Positions 9,920-21,260 of a stretch of DNA of 22,027 nucleotides are shown in pieces. Under the pieces are notes generated by a model. That model worked only from the letters and a program-made list of their open reading frames with translations. It made no database searches and was not told where the DNA came from. The stretch's first letter is position 1, and every line of letters begins with the position of its first letter. Where the stretch lies: contig NW_003119601.1 in assembly GCF_000003605.2 (NCBI RefSeq), forward strand, positions 1 through 22,027. Reading direction: 5' to 3'. The position numbers were made by a program, and so were the translations under genes. Origin of the DNA: Saccoglossus kowalevskii. Its lineage: Eukaryota > Hemichordata > Enteropneusta > Harrimaniidae.

Positions 9920-11479
9920 ATAAGAGTGCACACTACTGTGTTTGTAGCTGACCATAAGAGTGCACAATACTGTGTGTGTAGCTGACCATAAGAGTGCACA
10001 CTACTGTGTGTGTAGCTGACCATAAGAGTGCACACTACTGTGTGTGTAGCTGACCATAAGAGTGCACACTACTGTGTGTGTAGCTGATCATAAGAGTGCA
10101 CACTACTGTGTATGTAGCTGACCATAAGAGTGCACACTACTGTGTGTGTAGCTGACCATAAGAGTGCACACTACTGTGTATGTAGCTGACCATAATAGTG
10201 CACACTACTGTGTATGTAGCTGACCATAATAGTGCACACTACTGTGTATGTAACTGACCATAATAGTGCACACTACTGTGTGTGTAGCTGACCATAAGAG
10301 TGCACACTACTGTGTATGTAGCTGACCATAAGAGTGCACACTACTGTGTGTGTAGCTGATCATAAAAGTGCACACTACTGTGTGTGTAGCTGACCATAAG
10401 AGTGCACACTATTGTGTGTGTAGCTGATCATAAGAGTGCACACTACTGTGTGTGTAGCTGACCATAAGAGTGCACACTACTGTGTGTGTAGCTGACCATA
10501 AGAGTGCACACTACTGTGTGTGTAGCTGACCATAAGAGTGCACACTACTGTGTGTGTAGCTGATCATATGAGTGCACACTACTGTGTATGTAGCTGACCA
10601 TAAGAGTGCACACTACTATGTGTGTAGCTGATCATAAGAGTGCACACTACTGTGTGTGTAGCTGACCATAAGAGTGCACACTACTGTGTGTGTAGCTGAT
10701 CATAAGAGTGCACACTACTGTGTGTGTAGCTGACCATAAGAGTGCACACTACTGTGTATGTAGCTGACCATAAGAATGCACACTACTGTGTGTGTAGCTG
10801 ATCATAAGAGTGCACACTACTGTGTGTGTAGCTGACCATAAGAGTGCACACTACTGTGTATGTAGCTGACCATAAGAGTGCACACTACTGTGTGTGTAGC
10901 TGATCATAAGAGTGCACACTACTGTGTGTGTAGCTGACCATAAGAGTGCACACTACTGTGTGTGTAGCTGATCATAAGAGTGCACACTACTGTGTGTGTA
11001 GCTGATCATAAGAGTGCACACTACTGTGTGTGTAGCTGACCATAAGAGTGCACACTACTGTGTGTGTAGCTGACCATAAGAGTGCACACTACTGTGTGTG
11101 TAGCTGATCATAAGAGTGCACACTACTGTGTGTGTAGCTGACCATAAGAGTGCACACTACTGTGTTTGTAGCTGACCATAAGAGTGCACACTACTGTGTG
11201 TGTAGCTGATCATAAGAGTGCACACTACTGTGTGTGTAGCTGACCATAAGAGTGCACACTACTGTGTGTGTAGCTGATCATAAGAGTGCACACTACTGTG
11301 TGTAGCTAACCATAAGAGTGCACACTACTGTGTGTGTAGCTGACCATAAGAGTGCACACTACTGTGTGTGTTGCTGACCATAAGAGTGCACACTACTGTG
11401 TGTGTAGCTGACCATAAGAGTGCATAATACTGTGTATGTAGCTGGCCATAAGAGTGTACACTACTGTGTGTGTAGCTGA
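9920..11479. repeat. Irregular GACC/GATC mixture, mostly gtgcac units
   Basis: GACC and GATC units are interspersed, often alternating between about 10620 and 11290 (a loose 68-bp dimer). Three ataatag units lie at 10192-10260. One 32-bp unit followed by ctaacc lies near 11291 but lacks the gcataata variant seen with the other ctaacc units. A gcataata unit of normal length followed by gctggcc lies near 11411. No fixed HOR period and no non-satellite sequence is visible. Confidence 0.8.
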
Positions 11480-11887
11480 CCATAAGAGTGCACACTACTG
11501 TGTGTGTAGCTGACCATAAGTGTAAACACTACTGTGTGTGTAGCTGACCATAAGAGTGCACACTACTGTGTGTGTAGCTGACCATAAGAGTGCATACTAC
11601 TGTGTGTGTAGCTGACCATAAGAGTGCACACTACTGTGTGTGTAGCTGACCATAAGAGTAAACACTACTGTGTATGTAGCTGACCATAAGAGTGCATACT
11701 ACTGTGTATGTAGCTGATCATAAGAGTGCATACTACTGTGTGTGTAGCTGACCATAAGAGTACACACTACTGTGTGTGTAGCTGACCATAAGAGTAAACA
11801 CTACTGTGTGTGTAGCTGACCATAAGAGTAAACACCACTGTGTGTGTAGCTGACCATAAGAATGCACACTACTGTGTGTGTAGCTGA
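11480..11887. repeat. Twelve-unit (408 bp) tandem duplication, copy 1
   Basis: The run gtgcac, tgtaaac (11521), gtgcac, gcatac, gtgcac, gtaaac, gcatac, GATC/gcatac, gtacac, gtaaac, aacaccactg (11831), agaatgc is repeated immediately downstream at a spacing of exactly 408 bp. The sister segments at about 7710-8118 and 20658-21066 carry this run only once, so the duplication is private to this place. Confidence 0.87.
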
Positions 11888-12295
11888 CCATAAGAGTGCA
11901 CACTACTGTGTGTGTAGCTGACCATAAGTGTAAACACTACTGTGTGTGTAGCTGACCATAAGAGTGCACACTACTGTGTGTGTAGCTGACCATAAGAGTG
12001 CATACTACTGTGTGTGTAGCTGACCATAAGAGTGCACACTACTGTGTGTGTAGCTGACCATAAGAGTAAACACTACTGTGTATGTAGCTGACCATAAGAG
12101 TGCATACTACTGTGTATGTAGCTGATCATAAGAGTGCATACTACTGTGTGTGTAGCTGACCATAAGAGTACACACTACTGTGTGTGTAGCTGACCATAAG
12201 AGTAAACACTACTGTGTGTGTAGCTGACCATAAGAGTAAACACCACTGTGTGTGTAGCTGACCATAAGAATGCACACTACTGTGTGTGTAGCTGA
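11888..12295. repeat. Twelve-unit (408 bp) tandem duplication, copy 2
   Basis: The second copy has tgtaaac at 11929 and aacaccactg at 12239. Its right flank continues as in 8118-8570 (two gtaaac units, actgcgtg, tgtaaac), so this is the copy collinear with segment E, and copy 1 is joined to unrelated units on its left. Confidence 0.87.
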
Positions 12296-12760
12296 CCATA
12301 AGAGTAAACACTACTGTGTGTGTAGCTGACCATAAGAGTAAACACTACTGTGTGTGTAGCTGACCATAAGAGTGCACACTACTGCGTGTGTAGCTGACCA
12401 TAAGTGTAAACACTACTGTGTGTGTAGCTGACCATAAGAGTGCACACTACTGTGTATGTAGCTGACCATAAGAGTGCACACTACTGTGTATGTAGCTGAC
12501 CATAAGAGTGCAGACTACTGTGTATGTAGCTGACCATAAGAGTGCACACTACTGTGTATGTAGCTGACCATAAGAGTGCACACTACTGTGTGTGTAGCTG
12601 ACCATAAGAGTGCACACTACTGTGTGTGTAGCTGACCATAAGAGTGCACAATACTGTGTGTGTAGCTGACCATAAGAATATACACTACTGTGTATGTAGC
12701 TGACCATAAGAGTAAACACTACTGTGTATGTAGCTGACCATAAGAGTGCACACTACTGTG
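12296..12760. repeat. Right continuation of segment E copy
   Basis: This stretch is collinear with 8118-8582 at an offset of 4178 bp: two gtaaac units, actgcgtg, tgtaaac, a series of gtatg units, acaatactg, then gtaaac. Private changes are cagactac near 12512 and agaatatacac near 12667. Confidence 0.78.
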
Positions 12761-13838
12761 TGTGTAGCTGACCATAAGAGTGCACACTACTGTGTGTGTA
12801 GCTGACCATAAGAATGCACACCACTGTGTATGTAGCTGACCATAAGAGTAAACACTACTGTGTATGTAGCTGACCATAAGAGTGCACACTACTGTGTGTG
12901 TAGCTGACCATAAGAGTGCACACTACTGTGTGTGTAGCTGACCATAAGAGTGCACAATACTGTGTATGTAGCTGACCATAAGAGTGCACACCACTGTGTG
13001 TGTAGCTGACCATAAGAGTACACACTACTGTGCGTGTAGCTGACTATAAGAGTGCACACTACTGTGTGTGTAGCTGACCATAATAGTGCACACTACTGTG
13101 TGTGTAGCTGACCATAAGAGTGCACACTACTGTGTATGTAGCTGACCATAAGAGTGCACACTACTGTGTGTGTAGCTAACCATAAGAGTGCACACTACTG
13201 TGTATGTAGCTGACCATAAAAGTGCACACTACTGTGTGTGTAGCTGACCATAAGAGTGTACACTACTGTGTGTGTAGCTGACCATAAGAGTGCACACTAC
13301 TGTGTATGTAGCTGACTATAAGAGTGCACACTACTGTGTATGTAGCTGACCATAAGAGTGCACACTACTGTGTGTGTAGCTGACCATAAGAGTGCACACT
13401 ACTGTGTGTGTAGCTGACCATAAGAGTGCACACTACTGTGTGTGTAGCTGACCATAAGAGTGCACACTACTGTGTGTGTAGCTGACCATAAGAGTGCACA
13501 CTACTGTGTATGTAGCTGACCATAAGAGTGCACACTACTGTGTATGTAGCTGACTGTAAAGAGTGCACACTACTGTGTGTGTAGCTGACCGTCAGAGTGC
13601 ACACTACTGTGTGTGTAGCTGACCATAAGAGTGCACACTACTGTGTATGTAGCTGACCATAAGAGTGCACACTACTGTGTGTGTAGCTGACCATAAGAGT
13701 GCATAATACTGTGTGTAGCTAACCATAAGAATGCACACTACTGTGTATGTAGCTGACCATAAGAGTGCACACTACTGTGTGTGTAGCTGATCATAATAAT
13801 GCACACTACTGTGTGTGTAGCTGACCATAAGAGTGCAC
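12761..13838. repeat. Mostly GACC units, no clear HOR
   Basis: Largely GACC units with gtgcac and alternating gtgtg or gtatg ends. Scattered variants include agaatgcacacc (near 12812), gactataag (near 13033 and 13316), ataatag (near 13080), a gtcagag unit (near 13591) and a one-base insertion in gactgtaaag (near 13552). A 32-bp gcataata unit followed by ctaacc lies at 13699, the same compound marker as in the 592-5085 block. Nothing else is seen. Confidence 0.8.
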
Positions 13839-14124
13839 ACTACTGTGTGTGTAGCTGATCATAAAAGTGCACACTACTGTGTGTGTAGCTGACCATAAGA
13901 GTGCACACTCCTGTGTGTGTAGCTGACCATAAGAGTGCACACTACTGTGTGTGTAGCTGATCATAAAAGTGCACACTACTGTGTGTGTAGCTGACCATAA
14001 GAGTGCACACTACTGTGTGTGTAGCTGATCATAAAAGTGCACACTACTGTGTGTGTATCTGACCATAAGAGTGCACACTCCTGTGTGTGTAGCTGACCAT
14101 AAGAGTGCACACTACTGTGTGTGT
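13839..14124. repeat. Five-unit (170 bp) HOR, one and a half copies
   Basis: The order GATC/aaaag, GACC/actcctg, GACC, GATC/aaaag, GACC starts near 13853 and repeats at 14023; the actcctg variants are at 13907 and 14077, 170 bp apart. The second copy has a private gtatctg and breaks off into a GATC run. The same five-unit order is seen near 5800-5960. Confidence 0.8.
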
Positions 14125-14760
14125 AGCTGATCATAAGAGTGCACACTACTGTGTGTGTAGCTGATCATAAGAGTGCACACTACTGTGTGTGTAGCTGATC
14201 ATAAGAGTGCACACTACTGTGTGTGTAGCTGATCGTAAGAGTGCACACTACTGTGTGTGTAGCTGATCATAAGAGTGCACACTACTGTGTGTGTAGCTGA
14301 TCATAAGAGTGCACAATACTGTGTGTGTAGCTGACCATAAGAGTGCACACTACTGTGTGTGTAGCTGATCATAAGAGTGCACACTACTGTGTGTGTAGCT
14401 GACCATAAGAGTGCACACTACTGTGTGTGTAGCTGATCATAAGAGTGCACACTACTGTGTGTGTAGCTGACCATAAGAGTGCACACTACTGTGTTTGTAG
14501 CTGACCATAAGAGTGCACACTACTGTGTGTGTAGCTGATCATAAGAGTGCACACTACTGTGTGTGTAGCTGATCATAAGAGTGCACACTACTGTGTGTGT
14601 AGCTGACCATAAGAGTGCACACTACTGTATTTGTAGCTGACCATAAGAGTGCACACTACTGTGTTTGTAGCTGACCATAAGAGTGCACACTACTGTGTGT
14701 GTAGCTGATCATAAGAGTGCACACTACTGTGTATGTAGCTGATCATAAGAGTACACACTA
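14125..14760. repeat. GATC-rich segment matching the type Y tail
   Basis: About six consecutive GATC units, one reading gatcgtaag near 14231, are followed by the mixed GACC/GATC/tttgtag order and the rare atttgtag unit at 14629. From about 14370 to 14740 this follows 992-1362 (offset 13378 bp) and 3468-3838 (offset 10902 bp), so the type Y tail exists a third time, outside the 592-5085 block. Confidence 0.8.
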
Positions 14761-16116
14761 CTGTGTGTGTAGCTGACCATAAGAATGCACACTACTGTGT
14801 GTGTAGCTGACCATAAGAGTACACACTACTGTGTATGTAGCTGACCATAAGAATGCACACTACTGTGTGTGTAGCTGACCATAAGAGTACACACTACTGT
14901 GTGTGTAGCTGACCATAAGAGTACACACTACTGTGTATGTAGCTGACCATAAGAGTGCACACTACTGTGTATGTAGCTGACCATAAGAGTAAACACTACT
15001 GTGTATGTAGCTGACCATAAGAGTAAACACTACTGTGTATGTAGCTGACCATAAGAGTGCACACTACTGTGCGTGTAGCTGTCCATAAGAGTGCACACTA
15101 CTGTGTATGTAGCTGGCCATAAGAGTAAACACTGCTGTGTATGTAGCTGACCATAAGAGTGCACACTACTGTGTATGTAGCTGACCATAAGAGTGCACAC
15201 TACTGTGTATGTAGCTGACCAAAAGAGTAAACACTACTGTGTATGTACCTGACCATAAGAGTAAACACTACTGTGTATGTAGCTGACCATAAGAGTGCAC
15301 ACTACTGTGTATGTAGCTGACCATAAGAGTGCACACTACTGTGTATGTAGCTGACCATAAGAGTGCACACTACTGTGTGTGTAGCTGATCATAAAAGTGC
15401 ACACTACTGTGTGTGTAGCTGATCATAAGAGTGCACACTACTGTGTGTGTAGCTGATCATAAAAGTGCACACTACTGTGTGTGTAGCTGACCATAAGAGT
15501 GCACACTACTGTGTATGTAGCTGATTATAAGAATGCACACTGCTGTGTATGTAGCTGACCATAAGAGTGCACACTACTGTGTATGTAGCTGACCATAAGA
15601 GTGCATACTACTGTGTATGTAGCTGACCATAAGAGTGCACACTACTGTGTGTGTAGCTGACCATAAGAGTACACACTACTGTGTATGTAGCTGACCATAA
15701 GAGTGCACACTACTGTGTGTGTAGCTGACCATAAGAGTAAACACTACTGTGTGTGTAGCTGACCATAAGAGTGCACACTACTGTGTATGTAGCTGACCAT
15801 AAGAGTGCACACTACTGTGTATGTAGCTGACCATAAGAGTGCATACTACTGTGTATGTAGCTGACCATAAGAGTGCACACTACTGTGTGTGTAGCTGACC
15901 ATAAGAGTGCACACTACTGTGTGTGTAGCTGACCATAAGAGTGCACACTACTGTGTGTGTAGCTGACCATAAGAGTAAACACTACTGTGTGTGTAGCTGA
16001 CCATCAGAGTAAACACTACTGTGTGTGTAGCTGACCATAAGAGTACACACTACTGTGTGTGTAGCTGACCATAAGAGTGCACACTACTGTGTATGTAGCT
16101 GACCATAAGAGTGCAC
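14761..16116. repeat. Mixed gtacac/agaatgc/gtaaac/gtatg units
   Basis: The stretch begins with alternating agaatgc and gtacac units (14780-14930), followed by gtaaac units. Variants gctgtcc (near 15079), gctggcc (near 15113), gaccaaaag (near 15218) and gtacctg (near 15246) occur. Around 15218-15480 it resembles duplication D (gaccaaaag, gtaaac, then GATC/aaaag units) but with altered unit numbers. No fixed period and no gene. Confidence 0.75.
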
Positions 16117-16462
16117 ACTACTGTGTGTGTAGCTGATCATAAGAGTGCACACTACTGTGTGTGTAGCTGATCATAAGAGTGCACACTACTGTGTGTGTAG
16201 CTGATCATAAGAGTGCACACTACTGTGTGTGTAGCTGATCAAAAGAGTGCACACTACTGTGTGTGTAGCTGATCATAAGAGTGCACACTACTGTGTGTGT
16301 AGCTGATCATAAGAGTGCACACTACTGTGTGTGTAGCTGATCATAAGAGTGCACACTACTGTGTGTGTAGCTGACCATAAGAGTGTACACTACTGTGTGT
16401 GTAGCTGACCATAAGAGTAAACACTACTGTGTATGTAGCTGACCATAAGAGTACACACTACT
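16117..16462. repeat. GATC-unit run, second copy
   Basis: Seven consecutive GATC units with the gatcaaaag marker at 16237 and gtgtacac at 16383, followed by a gtaaac unit, match 8560-8885 at an offset of 7577 bp with one extra GATC unit on the left. Confidence 0.8.
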
Positions 16463-17817
16463 GTGCGTGTAGCTGACCATAAGAGTGCACACTACTGTGT
16501 GTGTAGCTGACCATAAGAGTACACACTACTGTGTGTGTAGCTGACCATAAGAGTGCACACTACTGTGTATGTAGCTGACCATAAGAGTGCACACTACCGT
16601 GTGTGTAGCTGACCATAAGAATGTACACTACTGTGTGTGTAACTGACCATAAGTATGCACACTACTGTGCGTGTAGCTGACCATAAGAGTGCACACTACC
16701 GTGTGTGTAGCTGACCATAAGAATGCACACTACTGTGTGTGTAACTGACCATAAGTATGCACACTACTGTGCGTGTAGCTGATTATAAGAGTACACACTA
16801 CTGTGCATGTAGCTGACCATAAGTGTACACACTATTGTGTATGTAGCTGACCATAAGAGTACACACTACTGTGTATGTAGCTGACCATAAGAATGCACAC
16901 TACTGTGTGTGTAGCTGACCATAAGAGTACACACTACTGTGTATGTAGCTGATTATAAGAGTGCACACTACTGTGTGTGTAGCTGACCATAAGACTGCAC
17001 ACTACTGTGTGTGTAGCTGACCATAAGAGTGCACACTACTGTGTGTGTAGCTGACCATAAGAGTGCACAATACTGTGTGTGTAGCTGACCATAAGAGTGC
17101 ACAATACTGTGTATGTAGCTGACCATAAGAGTGCACACCACTGTGTGTGTAGCTGACCATAAGAGTGCACACTACTGTGTATGTAGCCGACCATAAGAGT
17201 GCACACTACTGTGTGTGTAGCTGACCATAAGAGTGCACACTACTGTGTGTGTAGCTGACCATAAGAGTGCACACTACTGTGTGTGTAGCTGACCATAAGA
17301 GTGCACACTACTGTGTATGTAGCTGACCATAAGAGTGCACACTACTGTGTGTGTAGCTGACCATAAGAGTACACACTACTGTGTATGTAGCTGACCATAA
17401 GAATGCACACTACTGTGTGTGTAGCTGACCATAAGAGTACACACTGCCGTGTATGTAGCTGATTATAATAGTGCACACTACTGTGTGTGTAGCTGACCAT
17501 AAGAGTGCACACTACTGTGTGTGTAGCTGACCATAAGAGTGTACACTACTGTGTATGTAGCTGACCATAAGAGTAAACACTACTGTGTATGTAGCTGACC
17601 ATAAGAGTGCACACTACTGTGCGTGTAGCTGACCTTAAGAGTAAACACTACTGTGTATGTAGCTGGCCATAAGAGTAAACACTACTGTGTATTTAGCTGA
17701 CCATAAGAGTGCACACTACTGTGTGTGTAGCTGACCATAAGAGTGCACACTACTGTGTATGTAGCTGACCATATGAGTGCACACTACTGTGTATGTAGCT
17801 GACCATAAGAGTGCACA
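16463..17817. repeat. Mixed GACC units with a local 102-bp duplication
   Basis: Mostly GACC units with gtacac, agaatgc, gattataag and accgtg variants. A three-unit block (accgtg, then agaatg, then gtaactg with agtatgc and gtgcgtg) is present twice in tandem, at about 16588-16689 and 16690-16791; the accgtg marks at 16596 and 16698 are 102 bp apart. A tgtacac/attgtg unit near 16823 matches those at 6869 and 8941. No gene or unique DNA. Confidence 0.78.
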
Positions 17818-18956
17818 CTACTGTGTATGTAGCTGACCAAAAGAGTAAACACTACTGTGTATGTAGCTGACCATAAGAGTAAACACTACTGTGTATGTAG
17901 CTGACCATAAGAGTGCACACTACTGTGTATGTAGCTGACCATAAGAGTAAACACTACTGTGTATGTAGCTGACCATAAGAGTGCACACTACTGTGTGTGT
18001 AGCTGATCATAAAAGTGCACACTACTGTGTGTGTAGCTGACCATAAGAGTGCACACTCCTGTGTGTGTAGCTGACCATAAGAGTGCACACTACTGTGTGT
18101 GTAGCTGATCATAAAAGTGCACACTACTGTGTGTGTAGCTGATCATAAGAGTGCACACTACTGTGTGTGTAGCTGATCATAAAAGTGCACACTACTGTGT
18201 TTGTAGCTGACCATAAGAGTGCACACTACTGTGTGTGTAGCTGACCATAAGAGTGCACACTGCTGTGTATGTAGCTGACCATAAGAGTGCATAATACTGT
18301 GTGTGTAGCTGACCATAAGAGTGCACACTACTGTGTATGTAGCTGACCATAAGAGTGCACACTACTGTGTATGTAGCTGACCATAAGAGTGCACAATACC
18401 GTGTGTGTAGCTGACCATAAGAGTGCACACTACTGTGTGTGTAGCTGACCATAAGAGTGCACAATACTGTGTGTGTAGCTGACCATAAGAGTGTACACTA
18501 CTGTGTATGTAGCTGACCATAAGAGTGCACACTACTGTGCGTGTAGCTGACCATAAGAGTGCACATTACTGTGTATGTAGCTGACCATAAGAGCGCACAC
18601 TACTGTGTATGTAGCTGACCATAAGAGTGCACACTACTGTGTATGTGGCTGACCATAAGAGTAAACACTACTGTGTATGTAGCTGACCATAACAGTGCAC
18701 ACTACCGTGTGTGTAGCTGACCATAAGAGTGCACACTACTGTGTGTGTAGCTGACCATAAGAGTGCACACTACTGTGTGTGTAGCTGACCATAAGAGTGC
18801 ACACTACTGTGTGTGTAACTGACCATAAGAATGCACACTACTGTGCGTGTAGCTGACCATAAGAGTGCACACTACTGTGTGTGTAGCTGACCGTAAGAGT
18901 GCACACTACTGTGTGTGTAGCTGACCATAAGAGTGCACACTACTGTGTATGTAGCT
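17818..18956. repeat. Segmental duplication D, right copy
   Basis: This copy has the same ordered rare variants as 5620-6825, ending at gaccgtaag near 18891. It is two units shorter (one GACC plus one GATC/aaaag unit). It does not have the single-base loss found near 6226, so the minus-strand frame stays open further here (18192-18464). Private differences include gagcgcac near 18592 and acaataccg near 18393. Confidence 0.85.
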
Positions 18957-19480
18957 GACCATAAGAGTGCACACTACTGTGAATGTAGCTGACCATAAGA
19001 GTGCACACTACTGTGAATGTAGCTGACCATAAGAGTGCACACTACTGTGTGTGTAGCTGACCATAAGAGTGCACACTACTGTGTATGTAGCTGACCATAA
19101 GAGTGCACACTACTGTGAATGTAGCTGACCATAAGAGTGCACACTACAGTGTATGTAGCTGACCATAAGAGTGCACACTACTGTGTGTGTAGCTGACCGT
19201 AAGAGTGCACACTACTGTGTGTGTAGCTGACCATAAGAGTATACACTACTGTGTATGTAGCTGACCATAAGAGTGCACACTACTGTGTGTGTAGCTGACC
19301 ATAAGAGTACACACTACTGTGTGTGTAGCTGACCATAAGAGTAAACACTACTGTGTGTGTAGCTGACCATAAGAGTAAACACTACTGTGTGTGTAGCTGA
19401 CCATAAGAGTACACACTACTGTGTGTGTAGCTGACCATAAGAGTAAACACTACTGTGTGTGTAGCTGACCCATAAGAGTG
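18957..19480. repeat. GACC units with private gtgaatg variant
   Basis: The variant gtgaatgtag is seen at 18981, 19015 and 19117 and I noticed it nowhere else in the window, so it is locally confined. One unit has ctacagtg near 19145. Gtaaac and gtacac units follow. An extra C near 19470 (gacccataag) makes a 35-bp unit. Confidence 0.78.
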
Positions 19481-19903
19481 CACACTACTGTGTGTGTAGC
19501 TGACCATAAGAGTGCACACTACTGTGTGTGTAGCTGACCATAAGAGTGCACACTACTGTGTGTGTAACTGATCATAAGAGTGCACACTACTGTGCGTGTA
19601 GCTGATCATAAGAGTGCACACTACTGTGTGTGTAGCTGACCATAAGAGTGCACACTACTGTGTTTGTAGCTGACCATAAGAGTGCACACTACTGTGTATG
19701 TAGCTGACCATAAGAGTGCACACTACTGTGTATGTAGCTGACCATAAGAGTGCACACTACTGTGTGTGTAGCTGATCATAAAAGTGCACACTACTGTGTG
19801 TGTAGCTGATCATAAGAGTGCACACTACTGTGTGTGTAGCTGATCATAAAAGTGCACACTACTGTGTGTGTAGCTGACCATAAGAGTGCACACTACTGTG
19901 TGT
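19481..19903. repeat. Fragment resembling the type X tail
   Basis: The order gtaactgatc (near 19564), gtgcgtg with GATC, GACC, tttgtag is that of the type X tail near 1968, 2714 and 4206. It is followed by gtatg units and three GATC units, two of them with aaaag. The match is short, a few units. Confidence 0.7.
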
Positions 19904-21260
19904 GTAGCTGACCATAAGAGTGCACACTACTGTGTGTGTAGCTGACCATAAGAGTACACACTACTGTGTATGTAGCTGACCATAAGAGTGCACACTACTG
20001 TGTGTGTAGCTGACCATAAGAGTACACACTACTGTGTGTGTAGCTGACCATAAGAATGCACACTACTGTGTGTGTAGCTGACCATAAGAGTAAACACTAC
20101 TGTGTATGTAGCTGACCATAAGAATGCACACTACTGTGTGTGTAGCTGACCATAAGAGTAAACACTACTGTGTGTGTAGCTGACCATAAGAGTAAACACT
20201 ACTGTGTGTGTAGCTGACCATAAGAGTGCACACTACTGTGTGTAGCTGACCATAAGTGTAAACACTACTGTGTGTGTAGCTGACCATAAGAGTGCACACT
20301 ACTGTGTATGTAGCTGACCATAAGAGTGCACACTACTGTGTGTGTAGCTGACCATAAGAGTGCATACTACTGTGTGTGTAGCTGATCATAAGAGTGCATA
20401 CTACTGTGTGTGTAGCTGACCATAAGAGTGCACACTACTGTGTGTGTAGCTGATCATAAGAGTGCATACTACTGTGTGTGTAGCTGATCATAAGAGTGCA
20501 CACTACTGTGTGTGTAGCTGACCATAAGAGTGCATACTACTGTGTGTGTAGCTGATCATAAGAGTGCACACTACTGTGTGTGTAGCTGACCATAAGAGTG
20601 CATACTACTGTGTGTGTAGCTGATCATAAGAGTGCATACTACTGTGTGTGTAGCTGACCATAAGAGTGCACACTACTGTGTGTGTAGCTGACCATAAGTG
20701 TAAACACTACTGTGTGTGTAGCTGACCATAAGAGTGCACACTACTGTGTGTGTAGCTGACCATAAGAGTGCATACTACTGTGTGTGTAGCTGACCATAAG
20801 AGTGCACACTACTGTGTGTGTAGCTGACCATAAGAGTAAACACTACTGTGTATGTAGCTGACCATAAGAGTGCATACTACTGTGTATGTAGCTGATCATA
20901 AGAGTGCATACTACTGTGTGTGTAGCTGACCATAAGAGTACACACTACTGTGTGTGTAGCTGACCATAAGAGTAAACACTACTGTGTGTGTAGCTGACCA
21001 TAAGAGTAAACACCACTGTGTGTGTAGCTGACCATAAGAATGCACACTACTGTGTGTGTAGCTGACCATAAGAGTAAACACTACTGTGTGTGTAGCTGAC
21101 CATAAGAGTAAACACTACTGTGTGTGTAGCTGACCATAAGAGTGCACACTACTGCGTGTGTAGCTGACCATAAGTGTAAACACTACTGTGTGTGTAGCTG
21201 ACCATAAGAGTGCACACTACTGTGTATGTAGCTGACCATAAGAGTGCACACTACTGTGTG
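19904..21260. repeat. Segment E, second long copy
   Basis: Collinear with 6956-8312 at a constant offset of 12948 bp with no length difference. It includes the 32-bp unit at 20229, aacaccactg at 21009 and actgcgtg near 21151. The part from 19949 also begins a 1494-bp HOR whose second copy starts at 21443. Confidence 0.88.
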
